From Streptomyces sp. NBC_01351 (lineage in GTDB: Bacteria > Actinomycetota > Actinomycetes > Streptomycetales > Streptomycetaceae), in the NCBI RefSeq assembly GCF_036237315.1, contig NZ_CP108356.1, positions 8,375,501-8,439,500 on the forward strand: DNA of 64,000 nucleotides, in the 5' to 3' direction. Positions within the stretch are counted from its first letter, which is position 1; every line of letters starts with the position of its first letter. This document shows, one piece after another, positions 63,785 to 64,000 of this stretch. Below the pieces are notes generated by a model, which ran no database searches, was not told the origin of the DNA, and worked only from the letters and a program-made list of their open reading frames with translations. The position numbers and the translations under genes were made by a program.

Positions 63785-63910
63785 GTGTGCGGTGAACTCG
63801 GGTCACCGGTGTGCTTGGTCGTGCTCGATTGCGTTCGGTGTGGTGAGTCACCGGTGAGTGCGGCCCGGCGGGCGCTGAGTGGTGCGTGGATTGGTGAGTT
63901 ACCGGGGTGC
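63785..63910. repeat. three spaced GTGAnTnACCGG motifs
   Basis: GGTGAACTCGGGTCACCGGT (about 63789), GGTGAGTCACCGGTGAGTG (about 63840) and GGTGAGTTACCGGGGTG (about 63892) recur with a period of about 50 bp. The core GGTGA-n-TCACC is palindromic. The stretch carries no gene; it could be an array of protein-binding sites or plain degeneracy. Confidence 0.35.
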
Positions 63911-64000
63911 GGGAGTTGGGACCGGAGAGCGATGACATTCGCTGCCGGGGCTGGCGCCGCTTCCCGCCTGGCGGGCTAGATCTCCGCCAGCCCTTTCCTT

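Overview
The window looks like an accessory part of a Streptomyces (or very close actinomycete) genome. GC content and third-position GC are very high, GTG and TTG starts are common, terminators are long GC-rich hairpins, and many genes belong to Streptomyces-type families (DUF3052, DUF5959, DUF6228, DUF397, SARP/NB-ARC regulators, I36-type secreted proteins). The density of insertion sequences, gene fragments and frameshifted genes fits a chromosome arm or a linear plasmid rather than the conserved core. No replication, telomere or conjugation gene was found that would decide between them.

Layout. 1-4.5 kb: aldo/keto reductase (cut by the window edge), DUF3052 protein, two remnants of an HNH endonuclease gene, a frameshifted multi-HTH protein and a membrane protein. 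4.5-10.7 kb: an IS630 copy with a nonsense codon, a decapitated helicase, a secreted ricin-type lectin, a small immunity-like protein and an IS5-type remnant. 10.7-15 kb: a frame-broken HTH/NB-ARC/TPR regulator divergent from a secreted PI-PLC-X protein, with a palindrome between them. 15-19.5 kb: a 474-bp mini-element that cut a lipoprotein gene, ligase and WYL fragments, an IS5 element with a -1 slippery site, and a lipoprotein/OmpA gene pair. 19.8-21.5 kb: AraC regulator (two TTA codons) coupled to a tiny secreted peptide gene, then an I36-type inhibitor. 21.6-27 kb: a Tn554-like two-recombinase element lying between two divergent IS5 remnants truncated at the same codon. 27-32 kb: hypothetical genes, ISL3, an IstB remnant and an amidase. 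32.2-36.8 kb: imine-reductase-like enzyme divergent from a large SARP regulator. 37-47 kb: orphan immunity-like small genes among IS debris, plus a secreted peptidase-like protein.

47.4-51.5 kb: a TniB-type transposon remnant, then a translationally coupled trio (small membrane protein, ECF sigma factor, large IclR-type fusion) followed by an initiator-tRNA-like sequence. 52-57 kb: two broken NUDIX genes and two nearly identical IS5 copies in inverted orientation around a zinc-ribbon gene and another IS5 element. One of the two copies has lost a base in its slippery heptamer. 58-64 kb: a broken SLT/NlpC-P60 hydrolase, an AraC gene without its HTH, a resolvase remnant heading a string of overlapping small genes, and a second intact AraC plus small-secreted-protein pair bracketed by ~185-bp direct repeats.

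The best candidates for undescribed biology are the 48.76-51.30 kb coupled sigma/IclR operon, the recurring AraC plus small secreted protein modules, the 474-bp mini-element with its own ORF, and the Tn554-like element at a conserved site in IS5 transposase genes. Much of the rest is decay of mobile DNA. Frameshifts were read from one sequence only; some could be sequencing errors.
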